NCBI GenBank assembly: GCA_963696655.1
Contig: CAVOLB010000097.1
Coordinates: 1-64,000, forward strand
DNA: 64,000 nt
Direction of reading: 5' to 3'
Origin: Hypericibacter sp963696655
Lineage (GTDB): Bacteria; Pseudomonadota; Alphaproteobacteria; Dongiales; Dongiaceae
The notes under the pieces were generated by a model that did no database searches, was not told the origin of the DNA, and saw only the letters and a program-made list of their open reading frames with translations. Position 1 is the stretch's first letter, and each line of letters opens with the position of its first letter. A program made the translations under genes and the position numbers. Shown here piece after piece: positions 8,438-19,652 of the stretch.

Positions 8438-8950
8438 ATGCGGCTCCTGGGGCTAGATCCCGGATTGCGCCACACCGGCTGGGGCGTGATCGAGGTCAGA
8501 GGCAACCGACTCTCGTACATCGCCGACGGCGCCGTTCATTCCGACGGCGCGAAGGCGATGGCGGAGCGTCTGGTGCAGCTCCATGAGGGGCTGGCCCGGG
8601 TGATCGAGCGCTATCGGCCCGACGCGGCCGCAGTCGAGGAGACCTTCGTCAACAAGAACCCGAACTCGACGCTGAAGCTGGGACAGGCACGCGGCGTGGC
8701 GCTGCTGGTGCCGGCGCTGGCGGGCCTCCCCGTGGCGGAATATTCGACCAACCTGGTGAAGAAGTCGGTGGTGGGGGCCGGTCACGCCGAGAAGCAGCAG
8801 ATCCAGCGCATGGTGAAGCTGCTGCTGCCGGGCTGCCTGATCGAAAGCGCCGACGCCGCCGATGCGCTGGCCGTCGCCATCTGCCACGCGCATCACTACA
8901 ACACCCAGCAGCTCTGGCAGGCGCCGGTCGTCGCGGAGGCGGGCCGGTGA
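8438..8950 (+). CDS. ruvC: Holliday junction resolvase RuvC
   Basis: This 170-residue endonuclease resolves Holliday junctions by symmetric cleavage in the RuvABC complex. The first acidic catalytic residue is Asp7 in LGLDPGLRHTGWG, followed by EETFVNKNPNSTLKLGQARG with the second acidic residue. The terminal cluster SADAADALAVAICHAH carries the last acidic pair. Its stop codon overlaps the GTG start of ruvA (GTGA), which indicates translational coupling. Confidence 0.96.
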   Translation: MRLLGLDPGLRHTGWGVIEVRGNRLSYIADGAVHSDGAKAMAERLVQLHEGLARVIERYRPDAAAVEETFVNKNPNSTLKLGQARGVALLVPALAGLPVAEYSTNLVKKSVVGAGHAEKQQIQRMVKLLLPGCLIESADAADALAVAICHAHHYNTQQLWQAPVVAEAGR

Positions 8951-9528
8951 TCGCCAGGCTCAAGGGCCTGGTCGACAGCGTCGGCAGCGACAGCGCGGTC
9001 ATCGACGTGAACGGCGTGGGCTATCTCGTCTTCGCGTCGAGCCGCACGCTGGGCCGGCTGGGGCGCGTCGGCGAGGCCACGAACCTGCTGATCGAAACCC
9101 ATGTGCGCGAGGACCATATCCACCTCTATGGCTTCGCGACCGCGTCCGAGCGCGACTGGTTCCGACTGCTGACGACGGTGCAGGGCGTGGGCGCCAAGGT
9201 GGGGCTCTCGCTCCTGGGCGCGCTGGCGCCGGAGGAATTGCTGCAGGCGGTGCTGGCGCAGGACAAGACCGCGATGACGCGCGCGAGCGGCGTCGGGCCC
9301 AAGCTGGCGCAGCGCATCGTGACGGAGCTGAAGGACAAGGCCGGCGGCATCGCGCTCGGCACGCCGTTGGCGGGCCTCGCCACGGCCGCCGCCGAGAGCG
9401 AAGCGCCGGGGCCGATGGCCGATGCGGTCTCGGCCCTGGTCAATCTGGGCTATCGCCCGCAGGAAGCGCTGGGCGCGGTGTCGAGCGCCGCCCGCGCGCT
9501 CGGCGCCAAGGCCTCGGCCGAGGCCTGA
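8947..9528 (+). CDS. ruvA: Holliday junction branch-migration protein RuvA
   Basis: This 193-residue protein has the three RuvA regions: an OB-fold start (MIARLKGLVDSVGSDSAVIDVNGVGYLV), tandem helix-hairpin-helix motifs (LLTTVQGVGAKVGLSLLG and ASGVGPKLAQRIVTEL) and a C-terminal domain (AVSALVNLGYRPQEAL) that contacts RuvB. It starts with GTG and overlaps ruvC by four bases. RuvA tetramers hold the four-way junction and load the RuvB motor. Confidence 0.96.
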   Translation: MIARLKGLVDSVGSDSAVIDVNGVGYLVFASSRTLGRLGRVGEATNLLIETHVREDHIHLYGFATASERDWFRLLTTVQGVGAKVGLSLLGALAPEELLQAVLAQDKTAMTRASGVGPKLAQRIVTELKDKAGGIALGTPLAGLATAAAESEAPGPMADAVSALVNLGYRPQEALGAVSSAARALGAKASAEA

Positions 9529-9556
9529 TCCGCGCCGGGCTTAAGGAGCTCAGCCA

Positions 9557-10612
9557 TTGAGCGAGACCCGCGTCATCCAGCCGGAACGCCGCGTCGAGGA
9601 TCAGCTCGAGGCGAGCCTGCGTCCGCTGACGCTGGACGAGTTCATCGGCCAGCAGCAGCTGCGCGAGAACTTGCGCATCTTCATCACGGCGGCTCGCGGC
9701 CGCGCCGAGGCGCTCGACCATGTGCTCCTGTTCGGTCCGCCGGGGCTCGGCAAGACCACGCTGGCGCAGATCGTCGCCCGCGAGCTGGGCGTGGGCTTCC
9801 GCGCGACCTCGGGCCCGGTGATCCAGCGCGCCGGCGATCTGGCGGCGCTCCTGACGAACCTGCAGCCGCGCGACGTGCTCTTCATCGACGAGATCCATCG
9901 CCTCAATCCGGCGGTCGAGGAGATCCTCTATCCGGCGATGGAGGACCAGCAGCTCGATCTCATCATCGGCGAGGGCCCGGCCGCGCGCTCGGTGCGCATC
10001 GACCTGCCGCCCTTCACGCTGGTCGGCGCCACCACGCGCTCCGGTCTGATCACCACGCCCTTGCGCGAGCGCTTCGGCATTCCGCTGCGCCTGCAGTTCT
10101 ATACCGCCGACGAGCTCGAGGCGATCGTGCGCCGCGGCGCCGGCGTCCTGTCGATGAAGCTCACGCCCAAGGGCGCGGCCGAGATCGCGCGCCGGGCGCG
10201 CGGCACGCCGCGCATCGCCGGCCGGCTGCTGCGCCGCGTGCGCGATTTCGCGGCGGTGGCGGGGCGCGACGAGGTCGACGAGAAAGCGGCCGATGCCGCG
10301 CTCAACCGGCTCGAGGTCGACGGGCTGGGGCTGGATTCCATGGACCGGCGCTACCTGCGCTGCATCGCCGACAATTATGCGGGCGGTCCGGTCGGCGTCG
10401 AGACGCTGTCCGCGGCCCTCTCCGAGCAGCGCGACGTGATCGAAGAGGTGATCGAGCCGTTCCTGATCCAGCGCGGCCTGCTGCAGCGTACGCCGCGCGG
10501 CCGCATGCTCACCGCCAACGGCTATCGCCATCTGGGATTGCCCGAGCCCGATCGCGCCGGACAGCTCGAGCTGATCGCGCCCCTCGATCCCACGGAGGCG
10601 TCGCTTGATTGA
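9557..10612 (+). CDS. ruvB: Holliday junction helicase motor RuvB
   Basis: This 351-residue AAA+ ATPase has Walker A GPPGLGKTTLAQ near residue 60, Walker B LFIDEIHRL near 112 and sensor 1 GATTRSG near 155, followed by the arginine-finger region PLRERFGI. The C-terminal winged-helix part contains IEPFLIQRGLLQRTPRGR. It drives branch migration with RuvA. The start is TTG at 9557, preceded by AAGGAGCTCAGCCA, a good ribosome site. It overlaps ybgC by eight bases. Confidence 0.96.
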   Translation: MSETRVIQPERRVEDQLEASLRPLTLDEFIGQQQLRENLRIFITAARGRAEALDHVLLFGPPGLGKTTLAQIVARELGVGFRATSGPVIQRAGDLAALLTNLQPRDVLFIDEIHRLNPAVEEILYPAMEDQQLDLIIGEGPAARSVRIDLPPFTLVGATTRSGLITTPLRERFGIPLRLQFYTADELEAIVRRGAGVLSMKLTPKGAAEIARRARGTPRIAGRLLRRVRDFAAVAGRDEVDEKAADAALNRLEVDGLGLDSMDRRYLRCIADNYAGGPVGVETLSAALSEQRDVIEEVIEPFLIQRGLLQRTPRGRMLTANGYRHLGLPEPDRAGQLELIAPLDPTEASLD

Positions 10613-11051
10613 GCGCGAAGCTTCCGGCGCCCCGGTGCATTGCTGGCCGATCCGCGTCTATTACGAGGACACGGATGCGGGCGGCATCGTCTATTACGCC
10701 AACTATCTGAAGTTCGCCGAGCGGGCGCGCACCGAGATGATGCGCGAGCTCGGCACCAGCCATTCCGAGATGACCCGGACCGAAGGGCTCAGCTTCGCCG
10801 TGGCGCGCTGCGAGGTGGATTACCTCAAATCGGCGCGCCTCGACGATCTGCTCGAGGTCCGGACCCGCATTGTCGAGGTGGGGGGAGCCACCCTCGATGC
10901 CCTTCAGGTGATCCGGCGCAGCGAAGACGAGGTCGCACGTCTGAAAGTCCGGCTCGCCTGCCTCAACCGCGACGGCCGTGCGAAGCGAATTCCGGCTTCG
11001 CTGCGTGCCGCGCTTTCCCGTTTTCAGCAATCCGAAGAGCGAGTCGAGTAG
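10605..11051 (+). CDS. ybgC: Tol-Pal system thioesterase YbgC
   Basis: This 148-residue hotdog-fold thioesterase carries the 4-hydroxybenzoyl-CoA thioesterase signature YYEDTDAGGIVYYANYLKFAERART at residues 17-41, including the catalytic Asp. YbgC hydrolyses short acyl-CoA or acyl-ACP and is regularly encoded first in tol-pal operons. The TTG start at 10605 overlaps the ruvB stop, and tolQ begins immediately after its stop codon, so ruvCAB and tol-pal look translationally linked. Confidence 0.93.
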   Translation: MIEREASGAPVHCWPIRVYYEDTDAGGIVYYANYLKFAERARTEMMRELGTSHSEMTRTEGLSFAVARCEVDYLKSARLDDLLEVRTRIVEVGGATLDALQVIRRSEDEVARLKVRLACLNRDGRAKRIPASLRAALSRFQQSEERVE

Positions 11052-11783
11052 ATGGAGAACGCCGCTATTGATGCCGCCGCCCTCGCCGGGTCGGCGCCGC
11101 CGTCCGATCTGACGATCATCGGCCTGTTCCTGCAGGCCGACATCGTCGTCAAGATCGTGATCCTGATCCTGGTCCTGGCCTCGTTCTGGACCTGGGCCAT
11201 CATCTTCGACAAGGTCATCCGCATCCGCCGGCTGACCAGCCTCGCCGACAAGTTCGAGGAATCCTTCTGGTCGGGCGGTTCGCTCGAGGAGCTGTTCGAC
11301 CGCATCTCGAACCGTCCGCCCGATCCGATGTCGGCGATCTTCGTGGCGGCCATGCGCGAGTGGCGCCGCTCGGCGGCCAAGGGCCTGCTCGGCACCGACC
11401 AGCTCCGCACCAACCTGCAGGACCGCATCGAGCGGGTGATGGACATCACGCTCGGCCGCGAGATGGAGCAGCTCGAACGCCACCTGGTCTATCTGGCCTC
11501 GGTCGGCTCCTCGGCGCCCTTCATCGGTCTGTTCGGCACGGTCTGGGGCATCATGAACAGCTTCGCCTCGATCGCGGCCGCCAAGAACACCACGCTGGCC
11601 GTGGTGGCGCCCGGCATCGCCGAGGCCTTGTTCGCGACGGCGCTCGGCCTCGTCGCCGCCATCCCGGCCGTGCTCGCCTATAACAAGCTCTCGGGCGACA
11701 TCAGCCGCTACGGCCATCGCCTCGAGGCCTTCTCGGGCGAGTTCGGCGCGATCCTCTCCCGCCAGCTCGAGGAGAAGCGCTAG
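11052..11783 (+). CDS. tolQ: Tol-Pal motor subunit TolQ
   Basis: This 243-residue inner-membrane protein is related to ExbB and MotA. It shows a first membrane segment at about residues 32-54 (VVKIVILILVLASFWTWAII), a cytoplasmic loop, and two C-terminal membrane segments in the conserved block VGSSAPFIGLFGTVWGIMNSF and VAPGIAEALFATALGLVAAIPAVLAYN. TolQ with TolR forms the proton-driven stator that energises TolA. Its start directly abuts the ybgC stop, and tolR follows without a gap. Confidence 0.96.
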   Translation: MENAAIDAAALAGSAPPSDLTIIGLFLQADIVVKIVILILVLASFWTWAIIFDKVIRIRRLTSLADKFEESFWSGGSLEELFDRISNRPPDPMSAIFVAAMREWRRSAAKGLLGTDQLRTNLQDRIERVMDITLGREMEQLERHLVYLASVGSSAPFIGLFGTVWGIMNSFASIAAAKNTTLAVVAPGIAEALFATALGLVAAIPAVLAYNKLSGDISRYGHRLEAFSGEFGAILSRQLEEKR

Positions 11784-12255
<472 letters not shown>

Positions 12256-12266
<11 letters not shown>

Positions 12267-13170
12267 TCGTTCCATGGGGCGTGGCGCGCTGATCAGCGTG
12301 CTCTTCCACGCCGCTATCTTCGCGGCGATCTTTTTCGGCTTGCCTGACTGGATTGCACCGGAGGACCTGCAGCAGCCGGTCCCGGTGCAGCTTGCGACCA
12401 TGGCCGACATCACCACACCGCCCAAGCAGGAGCAGCCCACACCGACACCGACGCCTGTCGAGAAGCCGAAGCCGCCCGAGCCCGAGCCGACGCCGCCCCC
12501 GCCGCAGCCGCAGGCGGAGACGCCGCCGCCCGAGCCCCCGGCGCCGACGCCGCCCGAGCCGGAACCGCAGCCGACGCCGCCGCCGACCGAGCCCGTGCCC
12601 GACGAAGCCGTGCCCGAGCCAGCACCGGCGGAAGAGCAGCAGCCCGAGCCCGAGCCGCCGAAGATCGTGCCGGCGCAGAAGCCGAAGCCGCCGCAGGAGA
12701 AGCCGGTCGAGAAGCCCAAGCCGCAAGAGGATGCGTTGGCCTCGCTGTTGAAGAATGTCGAGCAGATGAAGGAGCAGCCCGATCAGACCCAGACCCCGCC
12801 GCAGCCCACTCAGCAGCCGACCCAGCCGCAGACGCAGCAGAACCTGTCGGACGCGCCGATGACGATCAGCGAGATCGACGAGATCCGACGTCAGTTGTCG
12901 CAATGCTGGAATGTGCCGGCCGGGGCGCGCGACGCGCAGAATCTGGCGGTCCAGATCCGGGTCATGTTCAATCCGGATGGTTCGGTGGCCCGCGCCGAGA
13001 TTATCGATACCGCGCGCATGGCATCGGATCCCTTCTATCGGACCGCGGCCGAAAGCGCCTATCGGGCGGTGCTGCTGTGCAGTCCGCTGCAGCAGATGCC
13101 GGTTAAGAAGTACAACAGTTGGAAGGTCGTCACGCTGAACTTCGATCCGAAGGAGATGGTCGGCCAATGA
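12256..13170 (+). CDS. tolA: Tol-Pal linker protein TolA (proline-rich)
   Basis: This 304-residue protein has an N-terminal membrane segment (ALISVLFHAAIFAAIFFGL, residues 10-28). A long periplasmic region of about 150 residues follows, dominated by Pro, Glu, Lys and Gln with PxP repeats, then a C-terminal domain starting near ISEIDEIRRQLSQCWNVPAGA. That last block is the TolA/TonB-C type domain of alphaproteobacteria. TolA spans the periplasm and contacts TolB and Pal. The start is TTG within the tolR end. The central region is proline-rich rather than the Ala-rich helix of enterobacterial TolA. Its last 15 codons are duplicated downstream. Confidence 0.92.
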
Positions 13171-13286
13171 ACGCCGCTCTCCAACCTGGCCGATACGCAG
13201 TCCTGACAATTCTCCTTGCAGCGAACGCATCATCACAGAAGAACGTCACACTGAAATTCGATCCGAAGGAGATGGTTGGTCAATGA
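13167..13286 (+). CDS. 39-codon hybrid ORF from tandem duplication of the tolA/tolB junction
   Basis: This ORF starts in an ATGA overlap with the tolA stop and ends in an ATGA overlap with the tolB start. Its first half (MNAALQPGRYAVLTILLAAN) mirrors the TolB signal peptide. Its second half (KNVTLKFDPKEMVGQ) mirrors the TolA C-terminus. The repeat unit is 116 bases and the two copies have clearly diverged. It may be an untranslated relic, a translational-coupling bridge or a small exported peptide; nothing here decides between these. Confidence 0.5.
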   Translation: MNAALQPGRYAVLTILLAANASSQKNVTLKFDPKEMVGQ

Positions 13287-14617
13287 ACGCGCTCTTCAGG
13301 CTCGGCCGGTACGCGGCCTTGACGGTTCTCCTGGTCGCGACCGCGGCGGGAACGACGGCGACGGCCTCGGCGCAGGAAGGCCTGCGCATCGACATCACGC
13401 AGGGCGTGATGAAGCCGATGCCGATCGCCATCACCGACATGTATGGCAGCAACCCGAACGACCAGACCGTCGGCGCCAACGTCTCGCGCGTCGTGTCGGC
13501 CGATCTGGAGCGCTCGGGCCTGTTCAAGCCGATCGATCCCAAGGCCTTCATCCAGACGCCGGAATCGCTGCGGGTGCAGCCGCGCTTCGGCGACTGGCGC
13601 GTCATCAATGCGCAGGCGCTGGTCTCGGGCAGCGCGGAGACGCAGGCCGACGGGCGCCTGCGCGTCGAGTTCCGCCTGTGGGACATCTATGGCGAGCAGC
13701 AGATGACCGGGTTGGCATATTTCACCCAGCCCGAGAACTGGCGCCGCGTCGCGCATATCATCGCCGACGCGATCTATAAGCGCCTCACCGGCGAAGACGG
13801 CTATTTCGACAGCCGCATCGTCTATGTCGCGGAGTCCGGCCCCTATGACCGGCGCGTGAAGCGTCTCGCGATCATGGACCAGGACGGCGAGAACCACCGC
13901 TACCTGACCGACGGCAGCTACATCGTGCTGACGCCGCGCTTCTCGCCCTCGACCCAGGAGATCACCTATCTCTCCTACTACAACAACCGCCCGCGGGTTT
14001 ATCTCTTCAACATCGACACCGGCCAGCAGGAAGTGCTGGGCGATTTTCCCGGCATGACCTTCGCGCCGCGGTTCGCGCCCGACGGCAACCGCGTCATCAT
14101 GAGCATGGCGCAGAACGGCAATACCGAAATCTATGCGATGGATCTGCGCACGCGGAAGGTGACGCGCCTGACCAACAACCCGGCGATCGACACCTCGCCG
14201 AGCTACTCGCCCGACGGCAGCCAGATCACCTTCAACTCGGATCGCGGCGGCTCGCAGCAGATCTACACGATGAATGCCGACGGCTCGAACGTGCAGCGCA
14301 TCAGCCACGGCCAGGGCAAATACGGCACCCCGGTCTGGTCGCCGCGCGGCGACCTCATCGCCTTCACCCGCATTTCAGGTGGCACCTTCTATATCGGCGT
14401 GATGCGGCCCGACGGGTCGGGGGAGCGCATGTTGACGCAGGGGTACCTGGTCGAAGGCCCGACCTGGTCGCCCAACGGACGCGTCTTGGCGTTCTTCCGG
14501 GAGTCCAACCAGGGGCAGCCGAAGCTCTATACGATTGACCTGACAGGGACGAATGAGCGTCAGCTCATGACTCCGCTCGACGCCTCCGACCCCGCCTGGT
14601 CACCCCTTATTCCCTAA
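13283..14617 (+). CDS. tolB: Tol-Pal periplasmic beta-propeller TolB
   Basis: This 444-residue protein begins with a signal peptide (residues 1-29, ending TATASAQ). An N-terminal domain (about 30-165) follows, then a six-bladed beta-propeller with WD40-like PD40 repeats such as TPRFSPSTQEITYLSY, APRFAPDGNRVIMSMA, SPSYSPDGSQITFNSDRGG and PTWSPNGRVLAFFRE. TolB shuttles between Pal and TolA or OmpA at the outer membrane. The ATG at 13283 overlaps the stop of the small hybrid ORF, so initiation may be coupled to it. Confidence 0.96.
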   Translation: MNALFRLGRYAALTVLLVATAAGTTATASAQEGLRIDITQGVMKPMPIAITDMYGSNPNDQTVGANVSRVVSADLERSGLFKPIDPKAFIQTPESLRVQPRFGDWRVINAQALVSGSAETQADGRLRVEFRLWDIYGEQQMTGLAYFTQPENWRRVAHIIADAIYKRLTGEDGYFDSRIVYVAESGPYDRRVKRLAIMDQDGENHRYLTDGSYIVLTPRFSPSTQEITYLSYYNNRPRVYLFNIDTGQQEVLGDFPGMTFAPRFAPDGNRVIMSMAQNGNTEIYAMDLRTRKVTRLTNNPAIDTSPSYSPDGSQITFNSDRGGSQQIYTMNADGSNVQRISHGQGKYGTPVWSPRGDLIAFTRISGGTFYIGVMRPDGSGERMLTQGYLVEGPTWSPNGRVLAFFRESNQGQPKLYTIDLTGTNERQLMTPLDASDPAWSPLIP

Positions 14618-14669
14618 TCAATCGTTAGGAATGGCGAGCAAATTGGGATAAATCTCGATATGGCCTTGC

Positions 14670-14698
14670 TTGATTCCCTCCGCGGCACTCTTTATATA
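14670..14698 (+). promoter_or_regulatory. Candidate sigma-70 promoter for pal
   Basis: TTGATT at 14670-14675 and TATATA at 14693-14698 are separated by 17 bases, close to consensus for the housekeeping sigma factor. They lie in an AT-richer patch of the 221-base tolB-pal spacer. The predicted transcript would have a leader of about 130 bases before pal. This suggests pal can be expressed apart from tolQRAB. Confidence 0.55.
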
Positions 14699-14838
14699 TT
14701 GCGCCCGCGAAATGGCCGGCCGGTGCTGATTCGGAAGGGAAATTTGCCGTCTGGATGCGCCGCCTCAGCATGAAGCAAAAAGACCACCTCAAACTCCGAT
14801 AAGCGTTCCCCCGGGACTGGCGAAGAAAGGTTTTGCCC

Positions 14839-15345
14839 ATGAAGTTCAAGATTTTGACGGCGGTTGCCGCAGCGATGCTGCTGGCCGCCTGCTCCTCGAC
14901 TCCCGAATCGACCTCGGCTTCCGACAGCAGCGGTACGACCGGTACCTCGACGACCGGCAGCTCGACCGCGAGCACGGTGACGCCCGGCACGCTGCAGGAT
15001 TTCGTGCAGAATGTCGGCGACCGCGTGTTCTTCAGCTATGACCGCTACGACCTGACGCCCGAGGCCCAGGCCACCCTGCAGAAGCAGGCCGCCTGGCTGA
15101 AGGCCTATCCGCAGGCGACGGTCGTGGTCGAGGGCCACTGCGACGAGCGCGGCACCCGCGAATACAACCTGGCGCTGGGCGAGCGTCGTGCGTCGTCGGT
15201 CGCCAACTATCTGGTCGCCCTCGGCATCGACGCCAACCGGATCCAGACCATCAGCTACGGCAAGGAGCGCCCGGCTGTTGACGGTCACGACGAGACCGCC
15301 TGGGCCCAGAACCGCCGCGGCGTGACGGTTCCGAACGTCCAGTAA
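14839..15345 (+). CDS. pal: Peptidoglycan-associated lipoprotein Pal
   Basis: This 168-residue outer-membrane lipoprotein has a signal ending in the lipobox LAAC and then a Ser/Thr-rich linker. The C-terminal OmpA-like domain includes VVVEGHCDERGTREYNLALGERRA, the peptidoglycan-binding signature with the Asp and Arg that contact diaminopimelate. The ATG at 14839 has AAAGG eight bases upstream and is preferred to a TTG two codons earlier. Pal anchors the outer membrane to the wall and binds TolB. Confidence 0.96.
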   Translation: MKFKILTAVAAAMLLAACSSTPESTSASDSSGTTGTSTTGSSTASTVTPGTLQDFVQNVGDRVFFSYDRYDLTPEAQATLQKQAAWLKAYPQATVVVEGHCDERGTREYNLALGERRASSVANYLVALGIDANRIQTISYGKERPAVDGHDETAWAQNRRGVTVPNVQ

Positions 15346-15421
15346 CAACAGGCCGGACGGCGCGCCGCCCGCGGGATCCCCTGGGAACCGCCGATGCGCC
15401 GAAGGCGTTGTGATTGATTTG

Positions 15422-15465
15422 GCAGCCGGCCCGGGGGAACCCCTTGGCCGGCTGCGCCTTATTTT
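15422..15465 (+). terminator. Rho-independent terminator after pal
   Basis: Arms GCAGCCGGCC (15422-15431) and GGCCGGCTGC (15446-15455) are perfect complements around a 14-base loop that can itself pair GGGG with CCCC. GCCTTATTTT follows. It reads in the direction of pal and precedes cpoB. Confidence 0.75.
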
Positions 15466-15531
15466 GGTCCAGAAAGCCGGGCATCGTCCGCCGATCCCGG
15501 TAGGCAAGAACCGACGTCAAGCTGAGGAACC

Positions 15532-16455
15532 ATGCCGATGCAGGGGCTCGCGACGATGAAGAAGGTCAAGGCCGTGTCCGGCGCCCGGCGTGCCGGCGGC
15601 TGGGTGCTGGCGGCCGGCTTGTTGCTGGTGCAGGCGCCGGCAGCCCTGGCCCAGGACAGCGCCACTGTCCTGGCGCAGCAGGAAGTCCGGATCCAGCAGC
15701 TCGAGCAGCAGATCAGCGATCTGACCGGCAAGCTCGAGGACGCGAACTTCCAGATCCAGCAGCTCAATTCCCGCGTCGAGCGGATGCAGAAGGACACCGA
15801 GATGCGGCTGTCCACGCTCGAGCACAGCGGCGCCGCGACGGCCAGCACCGGTGCGATGGCGCCCACGGACACCGGGACGATGGCGACGACGGCCCCGGCC
15901 CCGAGCGCGACCGGCGCGGCGACTCCACCGCCTCAGCCGGCCGGAACCGGTATCCTGGGGACGCTGACCCAGACCCAGATGGAGGCGGCGCAGTCGGCGC
16001 CGGCCGCCACGGCGCCCGCGACCACCGAGACCGCCGCCGCCGCGACGACACCCTACGAGCTGCCCGGCGCGACGCCGCAGGAGCAGTATGAGTATGCGTT
16101 CGGCCTGCTGCGCACGGCCAACTATGCCGAGGCCGAGAAGGCCTTCACCGCCTTCGTGCAGAAGAACCCGACCGACGTGCTGGCCGGCAACGCGCAATAT
16201 TGGCTGGGCGAAACCTATTATGTGCGCGGCGATTATCAGAGAGCCGCCGTCGCCTTCGCCGAGGGTTTCCAGAAATATCCCAACAGCGGCAAGGCCGCCG
16301 ACAATCTGCTGAAGCTCGGCATGTCGCTGGGCGAGATGGGCAAGAAGCAGGATGCCTGCACGGCCCTCTCGCAGCTGCTCACCAAATATCCGAGCGCGGC
16401 CGAGGATCTCCTGGTCCGCGCCAAGCGCGAGAAGGAACATTACGGCTGCGCGTGA
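15532..16455 (+). CDS. cpoB: Cell division coordinator CpoB (YbgF)
   Basis: This 307-residue exported protein has a signal peptide (ending APAALAQ near residue 40). A coiled-coil segment follows (VRIQQLEQQISDLTGKLEDANFQIQQLNSRVERMQKDTEMRL shape, about residues 50-95), then an Ala/Thr/Pro-rich linker, then TPR repeats beginning EQYEYAFGLLRTANYAEAEKAF. This is the YbgF/CpoB layout; the protein links Tol energy use to peptidoglycan synthesis at division. Several in-frame ATGs (15532, 15538, 15556) precede the signal peptide; GAGGA upstream favours 15532. Confidence 0.92.
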   Translation: MPMQGLATMKKVKAVSGARRAGGWVLAAGLLLVQAPAALAQDSATVLAQQEVRIQQLEQQISDLTGKLEDANFQIQQLNSRVERMQKDTEMRLSTLEHSGAATASTGAMAPTDTGTMATTAPAPSATGAATPPPQPAGTGILGTLTQTQMEAAQSAPAATAPATTETAAAATTPYELPGATPQEQYEYAFGLLRTANYAEAEKAFTAFVQKNPTDVLAGNAQYWLGETYYVRGDYQRAAVAFAEGFQKYPNSGKAADNLLKLGMSLGEMGKKQDACTALSQLLTKYPSAAEDLLVRAKREKEHYGCA

Positions 16456-16462
16456 GGCCGGC

Positions 16463-17605
16463 TTGGTTTCGCGTCCGAAATCATCCGGACGCCGATCCCT
16501 TGCGAGCGCCCAGCGGCCCGCGAAGCCGCTGGGCGCTTTGCCTTTCGCCCGCGCCATGCGGGCGCTGGGGCCCTTCGAGCACGCGCCCGAGCTCGCAGTC
16601 GCGGTCTCGGGCGGCTCCGACAGCCTGGCGCTGACCCTGCTGGCGGCGCGCTGGGCCGCGTCGAAGGGCGGCCGGGTCACCGCCATCACCGTCGATCACG
16701 GACTGCGACCCGAAGCGGCGGGCGAAGCGCGGCAGGTGAAACGCTGGCTGAGCGTGCGCGGCATCCGCCATGTGACCTTGCGCTGGCACGGCCCCAGGCC
16801 CGAACGCGGCCTCCCGGCAGCGGCGCGCGACGCGCGCTACGCGCTGCTGGCGCGCTATTGCCGGCGCCACGGGCTGCTGCATCTGCTGCTCGCCCATCAG
16901 GCCGAGGATCTGGCGGAGACGTTCCTCATCAGGCTCGGCCATGGCAGCGGCCTGATCGGACTGGCCGCCATGGCATCCGTGACCGAATTCGAGGGCGTAA
17001 GATTGCTGCGTCCGCTCCTGGCGGTGACGCGCGCGACCTTGCAGGCGACCCTGCGGGCGCAGGGGCAGGGCTGGATCGAGGATCCGACCAACCAGGACGT
17101 GAATTTCGAGCGTGCCCGTCTACGCGCGCAAATGCCGCAGCTCCAGTCGCAGGGCATTCGCATGGGCAGCGCTGCGGCCACGGCGAGGGCGCTGGGCCGG
17201 GCCCGGGCGCGGATCGAGGCGCGGATCGCGGCTCTCCTGGTTCATGTGGCTTTGCAGCGGGATGGCCGGGCCCGTCTGCCGCGTCGGCTGCTGCTCGAGG
17301 CGCCGCGTCCTCTGGCGCTGCAGACCCTGGCCGGGCTGCTCCAGACGATCGGCGGACAGGATTATCCCCCGCGCGGCGACGCGCTCGACCGGTTGCTGGA
17401 TTGGATGGAATCGGGTGCCGGTCGCGCCCGCACGCTTGGCGGATGCCGGATCGCAGTCCATGGCGAAGGATTCACGATCGCGCCCGAAGCCGCCCGGCGG
17501 GGCCGGCCGGTGGCGTCCGGCGCCGAGTCCGGCGCCCGGAATCCAGGGCCCGAGGGGTGGCGGCCGCGCAGGCCCTTGATCCCCGGGCGGTTTGCGGTTG
17601 TTTAA
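16463..17605 (+). CDS. tilS: tRNA(Ile)-lysidine synthase
   Basis: This protein of about 380 residues attaches lysine to C34 of the CAU-anticodon tRNA-Ile so that it reads AUA. The PP-loop motif AVSGGSDSLALTLLAARWA marks the ATP pyrophosphatase domain, followed by TVDHGLRPEA, HQAEDLAETFLIRLGHGSG and DPTNQDVNFERARLR. The frame has no ATG close to cpoB. A TTG at 16463 or the ATG at 16556 may be used; the residues between them look family-like, so 16463 was chosen with moderate certainty. Confidence 0.88.
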   Translation: MVSRPKSSGRRSLASAQRPAKPLGALPFARAMRALGPFEHAPELAVAVSGGSDSLALTLLAARWAASKGGRVTAITVDHGLRPEAAGEARQVKRWLSVRGIRHVTLRWHGPRPERGLPAAARDARYALLARYCRRHGLLHLLLAHQAEDLAETFLIRLGHGSGLIGLAAMASVTEFEGVRLLRPLLAVTRATLQATLRAQGQGWIEDPTNQDVNFERARLRAQMPQLQSQGIRMGSAAATARALGRARARIEARIAALLVHVALQRDGRARLPRRLLLEAPRPLALQTLAGLLQTIGGQDYPPRGDALDRLLDWMESGAGRARTLGGCRIAVHGEGFTIAPEAARRGRPVASGAESGARNPGPEGWRPRRPLIPGRFAVV

Positions 17606-17703
17606 TTCCGGGGGGACATTATCTAGAGTGATACCGGCCGGTCGGGGGCCCGCTTCCCGCCGGTCTCAGGTGCGAATTCAACCCGCGGCTACGGTATAAG
17701 CCC

Positions 17704-19643
<1,940 letters not shown>

Positions 19644-19652
19644 AGCCTCCTC

